This document shows, one piece after another, positions 26,336 through 36,700 of a stretch of 53,249 bases of DNA. Below the pieces are notes generated by a model. That model saw only the letters and a list, made by a program, of their open reading frames with translations, was not told the origin of the DNA and searched no databases. Position numbers and translations under genes: made by a program. The DNA is from Saprospiraceae bacterium (GTDB lineage Bacteria > Bacteroidota > Bacteroidia > Chitinophagales > Saprospiraceae). Numbering within the stretch: position 1 is the first letter of the stretch; each line of letters starts with the position of its first letter. Where the stretch lies: contig JAEUUU010000023.1 of the NCBI GenBank assembly GCA_016787345.1, forward strand, positions 1-53,249. The letters are read 5' to 3'.

Positions 26336-29185
26336 ATGAAAACAATTTTCATTTGCCTCGGGGCTTTTTTCCCTTTGCTTTTTTATGCACAAACCGTTCG
26401 GGAAATTCCGGCTGAGTATCCGACCATCCAGGCCGGCATCGATGCAGCCCAGGAAGGCGACACCGTATTGGTCAGTCCCGGTATTTATTATGAAAACCTG
26501 CAATTGCGCGGCCGCAACATCGTACTCAGCAGCCGATTCTGGGCAGATCGCAATCCGGATCTGATCGACCAGACGGTCGTCGACGGCAGTCAGCCCGCGC
26601 ATCCGGACACGGCCAGTTGTCTGTTGATCTGGAAAAACGAAGGCCCGGCCACCGTGATCGAGGGTTTTACATTCCGGGGCGGAACCGGCACGGTTTGGCT
26701 TGACCCGGCGGGGGCGGGTACTTTCCGTGAAGGCGGCGGCATCCTGACGGAAAATTCTTCGCCGGTCATCCGGCACAACGTCGTTCGCAACAACGCCGTT
26801 GCGCCGGCCGGAGCGGGCATGGTCAGCTCGGGCGGCGGCGGTATCCGTTCGGGCGAAGGTGCGCCACTTATCGAAAACAACCTGATTGTGTACAACCAGG
26901 CCGAAGGTTACGGGGGCGGCATTGTGCTCAACTACTGCCCCGGCGCCGTCGTGCGCAACAACGTCATTGCGCACAATACGGGCGGCAAAAACTACTCGGG
27001 CGGCGGTTTCTGGGCCACCGGCGCCGGGCAAAGCACCGTGGTACAGTTGCACAACAACGTGATCGCTTTCAACGATTCACCCGGCCCGGTCGGGGCTTAC
27101 AGCGGCAAAGGCGGCGGCATCTGGGTGTTTTCCATCAAAGTGCAGGGCAGCGGAAACATCGTTTGGGGTAATACGCAAGCCGCGGGCAAACAAATCGCAC
27201 AGGATGGCGCCGCTCTTCAAATCCGCTATTCCTGCGTGGAAGACGGCTGGAACGGCGTGGGGAATTTCAACGACAACCCCTTGTTTGCCGACTCCATCCG
27301 CTTCCTGCTCTCCCCCGGTTCCCCCTGTATCGACAAGGGCAACCCCGACCCGGCCTTCAACGACTTTTCCGTCAACGGCAGCCGTGCCCCCTACCCTGCC
27401 CGGGGCGGCCTCAGGCAGGATGCCGGCGCTTTCGGCGGGCCCGGGCGCGGACCGCTGGCGGCATTCAACTGGCTCGGCAACCCGCTGCTGTTTAGTCCCG
27501 TACTCAATTCGCCCGTCGTCACGACACCCGGCGACTCCCGCAGCGTCAACTGGATCGACGTCGATGGTGACCAGGACCTCGACCTGTTCATTTCCAATGG
27601 TCCGCAGGGAGGAGAGGACAATTTTTTATACCTCAACAATGGTCAGGGCTTGTTCACGGCCCTCGACAACGACCCCATCGTCTCGGACGGCAAACCCTCC
27701 GACGGCGCTACCTGGGCCGATTACGACAACGACGGCGACAACGATTGCTTTGTGGCCAACTGGTACGGCGCCAATAACCTGCTTTACCGAAACGAAGGCA
27801 ACGGCTTATTCACCCCAATCACGAACGGCGCGCCCGTGACCGACGGCGGCTATTCCGAAACGGTGAGTTGGGGTGATTACGACAACGACGGCCTGCTCGA
27901 CCTCTACGTCACCAACAGCGACGGCATCCCGAAAAACTTCCTGTACCGCAACAACGGCGACGGCAATTTCACCAAAATCACCAGCGGTGCGCCGGTCGCC
28001 GACGCCTTCATTTCCCGCTGCGTCAACTGGACGGACTTCAACAACGACGGCACACTCGACCTCTTTGTGACCAACGAAAACAATCAGGCGGAAAACCTCT
28101 ATTCCAACAACGGCGACGGCACATTTACCAAAATCACCAGCGGCACACTGGTCAACAACGGCGGCAAGACCATGAGCGCCAGTTGGGGCGATTACGACAA
28201 CGACGGCTTGCAGGACGTTTTTCTGGCCAACGACCAGGGCAACGACGCCCTTTTTCACAACGACGGCAACGGTAATTTCACAAAAATTACCAACGACCCC
28301 ATCGTCAATAGCGGCGGCAACACCTTCGGCAGCCAATGGGCCGACATCGACAACGACGGCGACCTCGACCTATTCGCCACCAATTCCTTTTGGGGCGGCC
28401 CCTGGCGCAACTTCCTGTTTATCAACAACAACGGCACATTCACCCGCGACACCTCCGAAATTGTTTCAAAGGACGAAGGTTGGTCCTACGGCTGCGCATT
28501 CGGCGATTTCGACCGCGACGGCGACCTCGACCTGGCCGTGGCCAATTGCCTGAATGCCAACCAGCCCGACTACCTCTATGAAAATCACGCGGCCGAATCG
28601 GCCAATCACTGGCTCGTAGTGCAGTGCACCGGTACGCAAAGCAACCGCTCGGCCATCGGTACGCGGGTCAGGGTAAAATCCTGGTCGGGCGGGCAAATGC
28701 GGGAGCAAATGCGGGAAATCAGCGCCCAGAGCGGCTATTGCGGCCAAAACCAACTGGCGCCCCACTTCGGACTCGGCCCCGATGCCAGCATCGAAAGCGT
28801 AACAGTAGAATGGCCCTCCGGCGTGGAAGAAATTTTTGGCAATATCGCGACAAATCAATACCTCGGCATCACCGAGGGGCAGGGCGTGAACACACAGGAA
28901 CAAGGCAAATCCCGCCTGCGCATCTGGCCACCCGGCCCCAACCCTTTCCACGATTCGGTGGCTTGTCGTTTCGACCTCGCCGAAAGCGGCCAATTAAGTA
29001 TTGAAGTTGCTGATATTCAGGGGAAAAGAATCAGAAGCCTGGGAAGTGAAAACTATTCGCAAGGCGAACATCAGGTTGTTTGGGACGGGCGATCGGAGCG
29101 TGGAGAAAAGGTCGCTGCCGGACTGTATCTGATCATTTTCCGGCAGGGCGATCGGGTACTTTCCAAGCAAGCGGTGAAAATTTAA
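26336..29185 (+). CDS. Secreted beta-helix / FG-GAP / ASPIC protein with T9SS sorting domain
   Basis: 949 residues from the ATG at 26336, chosen because the signal peptide (MKTIFICLGAFFPLLFYAQ) starts there; an in-frame TTG at 26306 would add ten residues. Domains: right-handed parallel beta-helix (about 25-345, IQAGIDAA, GGGI and NN(V/L)I repeats), FG-GAP/VCBS-type repeats with calcium-like DxDxDGxxDL loops (about 380-760), an ASPIC/UnbV-like domain (about 765-850, AIGTRVRVK, VTVEWPSG) and a FlgD-like T9SS sorting domain (about 865-949, GPNPFHDS, DGRSERGEKVAAGLY). Predicted to be secreted to the surface and to bind glycan or a protein partner. Divergent from the histidine kinase, with a 135 bp gap. 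Confidence 0.9.
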   Translation: MKTIFICLGAFFPLLFYAQTVREIPAEYPTIQAGIDAAQEGDTVLVSPGIYYENLQLRGRNIVLSSRFWADRNPDLIDQTVVDGSQPAHPDTASCLLIWKNEGPATVIEGFTFRGGTGTVWLDPAGAGTFREGGGILTENSSPVIRHNVVRNNAVAPAGAGMVSSGGGGIRSGEGAPLIENNLIVYNQAEGYGGGIVLNYCPGAVVRNNVIAHNTGGKNYSGGGFWATGAGQSTVVQLHNNVIAFNDSPGPVGAYSGKGGGIWVFSIKVQGSGNIVWGNTQAAGKQIAQDGAALQIRYSCVEDGWNGVGNFNDNPLFADSIRFLLSPGSPCIDKGNPDPAFNDFSVNGSRAPYPARGGLRQDAGAFGGPGRGPLAAFNWLGNPLLFSPVLNSPVVTTPGDSRSVNWIDVDGDQDLDLFISNGPQGGEDNFLYLNNGQGLFTALDNDPIVSDGKPSDGATWADYDNDGDNDCFVANWYGANNLLYRNEGNGLFTPITNGAPVTDGGYSETVSWGDYDNDGLLDLYVTNSDGIPKNFLYRNNGDGNFTKITSGAPVADAFISRCVNWTDFNNDGTLDLFVTNENNQAENLYSNNGDGTFTKITSGTLVNNGGKTMSASWGDYDNDGLQDVFLANDQGNDALFHNDGNGNFTKITNDPIVNSGGNTFGSQWADIDNDGDLDLFATNSFWGGPWRNFLFINNNGTFTRDTSEIVSKDEGWSYGCAFGDFDRDGDLDLAVANCLNANQPDYLYENHAAESANHWLVVQCTGTQSNRSAIGTRVRVKSWSGGQMREQMREISAQSGYCGQNQLAPHFGLGPDASIESVTVEWPSGVEEIFGNIATNQYLGITEGQGVNTQEQGKSRLRIWPPGPNPFHDSVACRFDLAESGQLSIEVADIQGKRIRSLGSENYSQGEHQVVWDGRSERGEKVAAGLYLIIFRQGDRVLSKQAVKI

Positions 29186-29282
29186 TAGAAATAACAAAAA
29201 ATTATCAAGCGGCGGCGACCATTTGGCGCAGATTTTGCACCATTTATGCGTTCCAATCATCGCATTACCAACGTCTTCCAAC

Positions 29283-29690
29283 ATGAGCGCCAAACTGGTC
29301 GTCGACCGCCACTTTCTTGTTCTTCGTGGGCTTACTCTGGCTGTTTTTTCAGAGCGTATCCTGCGCGCCACCCAGCAACATCCTTCCATCGAATGTCCTG
29401 CTGCTTTGTGGCAGCAACTGGACGACCATACCCGGGCGCTTCGGGAGGTACTCGACGTCACGCCCTCGCGTTCCCGTGAACGCCTGGCCAACCAGCGCAG
29501 CCGCGAAGCCCGCGTACGCCAGTCACTCGATACCCTTGCGTTGTTTTTGGAAACGACGGCCACCTGCAAATACGACCTGTTTACGGCCGGTTTCGGGGTG
29601 CGCGCCGACAAAAGCGACCGCCAGGAAGCCCCCAGCCGTCGCATGCGCCGTCATCAGGCCGCGGTGCAGCGGGTAGCCGCCGCCGTCTGA
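29283..29690 (+). CDS. Unknown 135-residue protein
   Basis: Not recognised. The ATG at 29283 is preferred over an in-frame TTG at 29223; codon use after 29283 looks coding. It is helical, Arg-rich (the C-terminus reads SRRMRRHQ) and soluble, with no export signal. It lies between the 26336-29185 gene and the convergent mevalonate gene, 7 bp from the latter's stop. A nucleic-acid-binding role could be guessed from the basic tail but is not shown. Confidence 0.55.
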   Translation: MSAKLVVDRHFLVLRGLTLAVFSERILRATQQHPSIECPAALWQQLDDHTRALREVLDVTPSRSRERLANQRSREARVRQSLDTLALFLETTATCKYDLFTAGFGVRADKSDRQEAPSRRMRRHQAAVQRVAAAV

Positions 29691-29696
29691 CCATCA

Positions 29697-30782
29697 TCAG
29701 AGTTCCTCCGGGCCTTCTCCTACCCAATCCTGGAGGTAGTGCCCGTTTTCGCAAAACTCCGTCAGTTCCTCCTCAATAAAACCCCGCACTTCAGCCACGA
29801 TTTCGCCGGGGTACAACAGGTGTACGTTGGGGCCGGCATCGAGCGTAAAATACACCGGATGACCGGTTTCTGCGCGCCAGGCCCGCACACGGTCGATGAT
29901 GGCCAGTGTGCCCGGCTGCATCAGGATGTACGACGGATTGCTGCACATCATCAGGGCGTGCAGGGTAAGCGCTTCGTCTTCCGCGATTTTACCAAAAGTT
30001 TCCAGATCGCCGGCCTGCATGGCATCGAGCAGGGTGCCCATGCGGGTACGCGCCTGTTCGTAACGCGTGGCCGCGTAAGGGTTGGCTTCCATGAGCGCAT
30101 GGCCGTCGCGGCTCGATACGGCTTTTTCATCGGCGCTGACGATCAGGATGTCGTCGTGAAAATCCTTGAACAGCTCGTGCAGCCGATCGCCGACCGGTAC
30201 GGCAAACTCATTGGACGAACCGGGCACGAAACGCGATTCGCCCCATACCGCCGCGTGCGGAAAAATAGAGCGGCAGGCGCTGCCGCTGCCCAGGCGAGCC
30301 AGCCAGGAGGCTTTCTGGTCAAAAGCCTCCGGCTCTTTCAGCGTGCCGAATAAGAGATCTTCGAGCGAACAAAGCCCCAGCGCAAGGGCCGACATCGCCG
30401 AGGCCGAGGAAGCGATTCCGGCCGAATGCGGGAAGGAATTACCGGAATAGATCGTGAATTTCAATTGTTCCAGAAAAGGGAATACCGGAACGAGCGACTC
30501 CAGGTAGGTTTTGATCTTGGCGTCAAAAGCCTCGTTGGGTTGCTGGTGAAAAAAGAAGTCAAGCTCGATACCGCCGGTGTTTTCCCTCATTTCGTATTCA
30601 AGGCGCGTATCGGTGCAAGCTGCTGCCAGGGTCAGGCTGAGAGAAGGATTCTGGGGCAATTGCACCCCGTATTTGCCCCAGTATTTGATAATTGCGATAT
30701 TGCTCGGACTGCGCCAGGTGATGCCGCCGGGTTCGGGTGGATTGGAAGAGTCGAGGATCAGTCGTGGATTGTCGTAGTTCAT
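29697..30782 (-). CDS. mvaD: Diphosphomevalonate decarboxylase
   Basis: 361 residues from the ATG at 30780-30782. It catalyses ATP-dependent decarboxylation of mevalonate 5-diphosphate to isopentenyl diphosphate, the last step of the mevalonate pathway. GHMP-family signatures are visible: PSNIAIIKYWGK near the N-terminus, the phosphate loop HSAGIASSASA, the GSGSACRS stretch and TLDAGPNVHLLY, which holds the catalytic Asp. An upstream in-frame ATG (30818) would add 12 residues, but the likely promoter element TTCCTTTG (minus strand, 30806-30813) lies within that extension. A mevalonate route fits Saprospiria and Flavobacteriia. No other pathway gene is in the window. Confidence 0.93.
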   Translation of the reverse strand: MNYDNPRLILDSSNPPEPGGITWRSPSNIAIIKYWGKYGVQLPQNPSLSLTLAAACTDTRLEYEMRENTGGIELDFFFHQQPNEAFDAKIKTYLESLVPVFPFLEQLKFTIYSGNSFPHSAGIASSASAMSALALGLCSLEDLLFGTLKEPEAFDQKASWLARLGSGSACRSIFPHAAVWGESRFVPGSSNEFAVPVGDRLHELFKDFHDDILIVSADEKAVSSRDGHALMEANPYAATRYEQARTRMGTLLDAMQAGDLETFGKIAEDEALTLHALMMCSNPSYILMQPGTLAIIDRVRAWRAETGHPVYFTLDAGPNVHLLYPGEIVAEVRGFIEEELTEFCENGHYLQDWVGEGPEEL

Positions 30783-30805
30783 GCGTGACCAATTTTTTAG
30801 CGCAG

Positions 30806-30813
30806 CAAAGGAA
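30806..30813 (-). promoter_or_regulatory. Possible -7 element of mvaD
   Basis: TTCCTTTG on the minus strand is one base from TAnnTTTG. A start near 30799 would leave a leader of about 17 bases before the ATG at 30782. No TTG -33 element is clear. Confidence 0.3.
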
Positions 30814-30852
30814 CACATTTTTTACAGGGAGCACGCGGGCAGGATTTGAGTT

Positions 30853-30871
30853 GGCAATACAGAATATTGCC
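30853..30871. promoter_or_regulatory. Perfect inverted repeat in the mvaD/PASTA divergent region
   Basis: GGCAATA at 30853-30859 and TATTGCC at 30865-30871, separated by CAGAA, form a perfect 7 bp inverted repeat. Its position between divergent start codons (30782 and 30925) suits an operator for a dimeric repressor, or a hairpin in a leader. Confidence 0.4.
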
Positions 30872-30924
30872 CGAAGGGCTTACCTTGCGGCCCATATCCT
30901 CACCCCTGTACCCGAGTCCGAACC

Positions 30925-31752
30925 ATGTGGTCCAAAATCCGGCGATTAGCCGTTGAGATTTATTGCTTTTTCACGGCGCCCTTTGTGCTGAAAAACTGCC
31001 TGGGCATCTTTGTGCTGGTCGGCAGTTTGTTCATGATGACCTTCTGGTGGTTGAAATGTTATACCAACCACGGAGAAAGCGTTCAGGTGCCCAGTTATGT
31101 CGGCATGAACCTCCGCGACGCCGCGCGCAAGGCCCGTTCGCGCAATTTTTCGGTAGCCATCAGCGACTCGATTTATATGGCGGGCAAAGCGCCCGGCGAA
31201 GTGCTGGCCCAAACCCCCAAAGCGGAAAGCCTCGTGAAGGAAGGCCGGACCATTTATTTTACCGTTGCCAAAAACAACCCCGACATCATCAAACTGCCCG
31301 ACCTGGCCGGCGGCGACGACTACGATCTGTACAGCCGCAAACTGACCCGTATGGGCCTCAAACCGCGCATCGCCGCCCGTGTGGCCGATCCCAGGCTGGA
31401 ACCGAATACGATCGTGTCGGTTATTTATCGCGGTGATACGATCACCGACCAGATCGGGCGCGGCTACAAGGTGGAAATGGGCGCTACGCTCGATTTTGTC
31501 GTGAGCGAACAAGTGACGCTCACCGTCAATATTCCCGATTGTGTGTGCCAAACCTACGACGCGGCCAAATTCCTGATCCAAACCAGCAACCTCAGCGTGG
31601 GTTCCGTCATCAAGGACGCTTCCGTCGTCGATCCCAATTCCGCGTGGGTCTGGCGGCAAACCCCTGCTTACAACCCGAATGAAACCATGCGGGTCGGCGA
31701 ACAGATTGATTTGTACCTCACACAGGAAAAACCGGCTCAATGCCCGGAATAA
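30925..31752 (+). CDS. Membrane-anchored PASTA-domain protein
   Basis: 275 residues. Cytoplasmic N-terminus, one transmembrane segment (about 24-43), then about three PASTA domains facing the periplasm (roughly 53-115, 118-197 and 198-270; motifs VPSYVGMNLRDA, GEVLAQ.P, IPDCVCQTYDAAKF). PASTA domains bind muropeptides or the cell wall. There is no kinase or transpeptidase domain, so it is a stand-alone PASTA protein of the type common in Bacteroidota. It is followed 23 bp later by the rhodanese gene, probably in the same operon. Confidence 0.9.
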   Translation: MWSKIRRLAVEIYCFFTAPFVLKNCLGIFVLVGSLFMMTFWWLKCYTNHGESVQVPSYVGMNLRDAARKARSRNFSVAISDSIYMAGKAPGEVLAQTPKAESLVKEGRTIYFTVAKNNPDIIKLPDLAGGDDYDLYSRKLTRMGLKPRIAARVADPRLEPNTIVSVIYRGDTITDQIGRGYKVEMGATLDFVVSEQVTLTVNIPDCVCQTYDAAKFLIQTSNLSVGSVIKDASVVDPNSAWVWRQTPAYNPNETMRVGEQIDLYLTQEKPAQCPE

Positions 31753-31775
31753 ACCATCCTAACCGAATATTATCC

Positions 31776-32087
31776 ATGGATCTCACCGTTCAAGAACTCA
31801 AGCAAAAAATCCAGTCCGGCGAAAAATTCCTGTTCCTCGATGTGCGCGAGCCCTGGGAATACGAAGAATTCAACATCGGCGCCACCCTCATGCCGCTGGG
31901 CGAATTGATCAACCGCATGTGGGAGTTTGATGAGTTCAAAGACCGCGAAATTGTCGTGCATTGCAAATCGGGTGGCCGCAGCGGCATGGCCCAGCAGTTC
32001 CTGCAATCCAACGGTTTCAACCACGTCCGCAACGTCATTGGAGGCATCTCTGCCTGGAAAGATGCCTTTGGCGCCACCCAACCCTGA
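31776..32087 (+). CDS. Single-domain rhodanese-like sulfurtransferase
   Basis: 103 residues from the ATG at 31776; an in-frame ATG at 31740 would overlap the end of the PASTA gene. It is a complete rhodanese fold with LDVREPWEYEEFNI and the active-site loop HCKSGGRS (C63), followed by the usual GGISAW. It probably transfers sulfane sulfur in the cytoplasm; the acceptor is unknown. The next gene starts 4 bp after its stop, so PASTA, rhodanese and metzincin may be one transcript. Confidence 0.93.
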   Translation: MDLTVQELKQKIQSGEKFLFLDVREPWEYEEFNIGATLMPLGELINRMWEFDEFKDREIVVHCKSGGRSGMAQQFLQSNGFNHVRNVIGGISAWKDAFGATQP

Positions 32088-32091
32088 CTTT

Positions 32092-33351
32092 ATGCGGCGG
32101 ATTGTCTGGTTGCTCGGACTGGCCCTGACTTTGTTGAGCTGCAAAACCAGCCGCGTGCGCAGCTTGCCTTTTTTTCCCGAAGATGCTCCCGTCGCTGAAT
32201 CCGGCGAACTCGCCCGTCGCGGCTCCTGCAATGCCTGGCAAAACCATCTGCCCGACCCCGCACACCCCGAATACCTACCGGTGCGCTATCTGCGCGTCAA
32301 TTTTCACATCATGAACAGCCGCGACAGCAGCCGGAACTTCCAGCCCGACTCCGCCCGGGCCTATTTCCGCCGCCTGCTCGATCTGGCCAACGCCGACCTC
32401 GACACCAATTTCTACAATTGGCGCTCGCCCGAAGGCACGGCCGTGCTGCCCAAACGGTATCACTACGTCCTTTGGCCGCAACCCGGCATACCGGGCGACG
32501 ACGGCTTTTATTTTCACTACGACGACTCTCTTTACTATCTGGTTTACAAAGGCAAAAACCAGAACAATTACAACCGCAAGGTCATTGAAAAATACGCCGT
32601 CGGGAAAGATTCCATCATCAACATCTTTATCCAGGTTCACCCCGACGACAGTATCCGCTCCAAAACCTACAACGCCAACCACCAGGGCATCGCGCTCACC
32701 ACGGCCGTCAAAATGGCCGGCATTTACGAAAGCAAAGACCCGCCGGAATGGGTGTGCGGCAGCCTCAACCACGAAATTGGCCACCTGCTCAGCCTGGCTC
32801 ATGCCTGGCAGGAAGACGGTTGCCCCGACACCGACAACCACCCCAACCGCTGCTGGCACTGGCAACCCGAAGGCCCCTGCCGCGACCAGGCCTCGAACAA
32901 CGTGATGGATTATAACGCCTACAAAAGCGCCATGACGCCCTGCCAGATCGGTCGCGTACACGCCACCATGGCGAATGAAAAAAGCGTGGTGCGCAAACTG
33001 CTGATCCCGAACTGGTGCACACGCAATCCGGCGCTCGACGTAGTTGTTCGTGATTCGGTCAGCTGGGCGGGCGCCCGCGACCTCGAAGGCAGTCTGACGG
33101 TGGCCGAAGGCGGCGTACTCCGGCTTTCCTGCCGCGTTTCGCTGCCCGAAAATACCCGAATCACCGTGGAACCCGGCGGCCTGCTGCTGCTCGACGGCTG
33201 CCGTTTACACAATGCCTGCGGAAAACTTTGGCAGGGTATCTTTGTGCAGGAAAAAAACGGCCTCCGGGGCGAAGTCCGCGTACTGCGCCCCCCGATGCTG
33301 GAAAACCTCGATCCGGCCGTCAAACAAAAAAAACTGAGCCGGAAGGATTGA
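32092..33351 (+). CDS. Metzincin-type zinc metalloprotease lipoprotein
   Basis: 419 residues. The ATG at 32092 is chosen because it gives a lipoprotein signal (MRRIVWLLGLALTLLSC, lipid Cys17); an ORF start at 31927 would run through the rhodanese gene. Zinc site HEIGHLLSLAH (H227, E228, H231, H237) with a Met-turn NNVMDY (M272) marks a metzincin, closest in style to pappalysin/M43-like secreted proteases. The residue at the usual Gly of HExxHxxGxxH is Ser. The C-terminal 100 residues look like a beta-rich adhesion domain. Probably an outer-membrane-anchored protease; substrate unknown. Confidence 0.88.
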   Translation: MRRIVWLLGLALTLLSCKTSRVRSLPFFPEDAPVAESGELARRGSCNAWQNHLPDPAHPEYLPVRYLRVNFHIMNSRDSSRNFQPDSARAYFRRLLDLANADLDTNFYNWRSPEGTAVLPKRYHYVLWPQPGIPGDDGFYFHYDDSLYYLVYKGKNQNNYNRKVIEKYAVGKDSIINIFIQVHPDDSIRSKTYNANHQGIALTTAVKMAGIYESKDPPEWVCGSLNHEIGHLLSLAHAWQEDGCPDTDNHPNRCWHWQPEGPCRDQASNNVMDYNAYKSAMTPCQIGRVHATMANEKSVVRKLLIPNWCTRNPALDVVVRDSVSWAGARDLEGSLTVAEGGVLRLSCRVSLPENTRITVEPGGLLLLDGCRLHNACGKLWQGIFVQEKNGLRGEVRVLRPPMLENLDPAVKQKKLSRKD

Positions 33352-33404
33352 TAAAACACGGTCAATGCCTTCTTCGTTTGAATGACCCGACATTACAGTT
33401 TGTT

Positions 33405-33599
33405 ATGAAAAAATACAGCATCATCGCCCTCTGCCTCCTCCTGTTTGTCAGCCTGCTCGCGCCCGCCTGCAGCCGGAAATCGGGCTGCCCCGCCACCGAA
33501 AGTTTGAAAGCGCCCGTGAACCGGAAAGGAGAGATAAAAAAGAAGAAAGGCAGCAGCTCCGGGCTTTTCCCAAAAAAGATGAACAAGAAGATGAAATAG
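33405..33599 (+). CDS. Small lysine-rich lipoprotein
   Basis: 64 residues, lipoprotein signal with lipobox LAPAC (Cys22), then SGCPATE and a basic tail (KKKKGS, GLFPKKMNKK). Short proteins of this type recur in Bacteroidota but have no assigned role. An in-frame upstream ATG exists, but the signal peptide fixes the start at 33405. It follows the metzincin by 53 bp. Confidence 0.75.
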   Translation: MKKYSIIALCLLLFVSLLAPACSRKSGCPATESLKAPVNRKGEIKKKKGSSSGLFPKKMNKKMK

Positions 33600-33607
33600 G
33601 CGTCGCT

Positions 33608-33627
33608 TACCCATTCAGGGTATTTTT
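33608..33627 (+). terminator. Probable intrinsic terminator after the small lipoprotein
   Basis: TACCC (33608-33612) pairs with GGGTA (33618-33622) and five T residues follow (33623-33627). The stem is short, so strength is uncertain. Confidence 0.45.
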
Positions 33628-33748
33628 AGGAAAAAGCGGCTGAAACGCAAAATTCGGCTCAAATTTTGGAGAGAAAGGAGTACTTCCCTTAATCCGGCTT
33701 GCCCCCCTTCTCACACCAAATGCTAAAATTGTTCAAGCCGATTTTTCC

Positions 33749-36700
33749 ATGAACCGTATTGCCTTTTCATTGCTGGCAAGCCTGTTGCTTGTCCAAATCC
33801 GCCTTTGGGGCGCCGGCCTGCCCCTCGTTCAGCCTCTTACCGATTCCATCCCGCCCACGATTGTTTGCCCGCCGAACGATACCGTCAACCTTCCGCCGGC
33901 TACCTGCACCGTCATCTATCCCTTCGACGTAACAGCCTACGACGACCAGCCGGGTACGCCGACCATCCTCCAGACCAGCGGTCTGCCCGCCACCGAACCC
34001 TACCCTATCGGGCTGACGTACAATGTGTTCCGCGCCACCGACGCGGCCGGCAATACCAGCACTTGTTCGTTCACCGTGCTGATCAAAAACTACTCGGTGC
34101 CCCTGGCCTGCGAAGACCTGGCCACCATCGCCCTCAACCAGAACTGCACGGGACAGCAAGGCCCGCTGTATTACCTTTTCGGCGACCAGAACGATTACGG
34201 CTGCCTGAGCAATTTTTATGTAGAAGTCGACCGCGTCGCGCCATTCGGCAACGGCCCCTGGACGACGGACGTTTTCGGCGTTCAGGACATCGGGAAAACC
34301 TACCAGTTCCGCGTCGTCGACGGCTACACCGGCAACAAATGCTGGGGCAGCGTCAAAGTGATCGACAACCTGCCACCGGTGCTGACCTGCGCCAATTTTG
34401 ACATTCCCTGCACCGACATCAACCCCACACCGACCAACCTCACCCAAATATTTGGCATTCCCGAGGGACAACCCTCCGCGATAGACAACTGCGGGGGCAA
34501 TGTCACCACGTCTTTTATTGACAATCAAATGCCGATGGATTGCAACTCCGGCTTTACCGGGGCCATCAACCGCCAATGGACCGCCAAAGACCAAAGTAAC
34601 AATACGATCACCTGCGTACAGCAAATCCGGATTATCCGCCCCACGCTCGACGACGTCGTGTTGCCGGCCGACGTCACGCTGGACTGCTCCGACACCGAAA
34701 TCGACCCCGATAGCACCGGCTTCCCGCATCAAAATGTTTTGGGGATGCAAATTGCCCAGTTGTGTTCGATCAACAGCGATTATTCCGACGTGCAGGATAC
34801 CCTTCTGTGCTCCGGTCACCGTCGCATCACCCGCCGCTGGTCGATCATCAACTGGTGCGAAGGCGAGATCCTGGAATATGACCAAAAAATCGACCTGATT
34901 GATACCGAAGGCCCTTCAATCAATTGCCCGCCTGCCTTCACCGCCGCGTTGTCGGGAGCCGGTTGTACAGGAGATGTCGATCTGCCGGATGTAATCGTGC
35001 ACGACAATTGTTCCGATCCGGCGTCAATCTGGGCGGTCTGGAACGGCCCCGACAACCAGGCGGATACCCTTATCGGCAGCCTGGGCAACTTTGCAGGCAA
35101 CAACCTGTCCAATTCCGATACGCTCGGCATCCTGGGTACGGCAACCGGTTTCCCGGTCGGCCGGCATCTGGTGATTTACTATGCCGCCGACGATTGCGGT
35201 AATACGGCCAGTTGCGCCTTTACGGTCGATATTTGGGACAATACGCCCCCGGAAGCCGCATGCGCGCCCTTGCAGACGGTCTGGCTCGATGCCGAAGGAA
35301 AAGCCGAAGTCTCTGCTCAGCTGTTCGACAGTGGCTCGGCGGCCGACAGCTGTAACGTATTAAACTTCCGGATTCGCCCCGACCTGGGCGGTATTTGCCA
35401 GCCCGACAGCAGTTTTGCCGAAACGCTCCTGCTCTGCTGTGCCCAGGCCGGCGATACCCTTGCGGCTACCCTGCGGGTGTACGACATCCACCTGCCCGCC
35501 GGGGGCCTGGATGCGGCTTATGCCGAAGGACATTTTGACGAGTGTAAAGTGCTGATCGCCGTGGCCGACACCCTCGCCCCGGCTTGTATCGCCCCGCCGG
35601 ATACCGCGGTGAGTTGCGCCGATTTCAGTTCCGATTTGTCGGTTTACGGCGCGCCCGTTCTCAACTGCAAAGCCGATTCTTTCTCTATTATTGTTGATTA
35701 TGAGCAATTTGACACCTTGTGTAAAAGCGGAGCACTGACCCGGATTTTTCAAACTTATGCCAATGGCCAGGCGGGCGCCCAATGCGCGCAGATCATCCAG
35801 TCGGGCTACCATCAGGAATATTACGTTCGTTTCCCCAACGACGTGATCGTGACGACTTGCAACGAAACGAATGTGTACGGAACGCCGGAAATTTTTCACC
35901 TGGGTTGCGAGCAACCCGATGTGCAGTACACCGACGAAGTGTTCACCGTGGTGCCCGACGCCTGTTACAAAATCGAACGCAGCTGGACGATCGTCAACCC
36001 TTGTACGTACGACAGTTTGCAGCCGCTGATTTTCATCCCCAATCCGAACCCGCACCCGCAGGCCAACAACCCGACCAATCTGCCCGGACCGGTGGTTTCC
36101 GCGCCCGGAGCAAGCGGCGCCTGGGCGTCGACGGCGGTAAAAATCACACCCGTCGATCCGCAAGCAACCAATTACAGTCAGTTTTGGACTGCCAGTGCAA
36201 ATGGCTACCGGTACACACAAACCATCAAAATAGTCGACAACCAGCCGCCGGTATTCAGTTGCCCGTCGGGCCCGCTCAACTGGGCCGACACCAGCCAGAA
36301 CGACGCCCTGTTGTGGCATGAAAACTACTGGGCCAATTTTTTTGCGGGCAACGACGACCTGTGCGAAGCCCCGGCGCCGCTCGGCATTAGCGTCAGCGAC
36401 GCCTGTTCGGGAGCCGACATTGTGTTGAACTACCAGCTTTTTCTCGACCTGAACGACGACGGAACGCAGGAAACCGTTGTATCAAGTACCAACCTGCCCC
36501 CCGCCAACACGGTCTATTTCGATAATGCCGCCAACCCCAACTTCAGCGGCGGCCAGCCGCGCGCATTCGATCAGCGCCCGGTTCCGGCAGATCAGCAATA
36601 CCGTTTCGCCATCGATCGCGTCAAATCGGGTAATAACGTAAGCGCCCACGTGCGCTGGGATACGGAAGCACTGCCCGCTAACAGCGACAATCCGGGGCTC

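Noticed and set aside
31927-32091. Upstream start for the metzincin
   Set aside because: Would overlap the rhodanese gene in another frame; the lipoprotein signal at 32092 marks the start.
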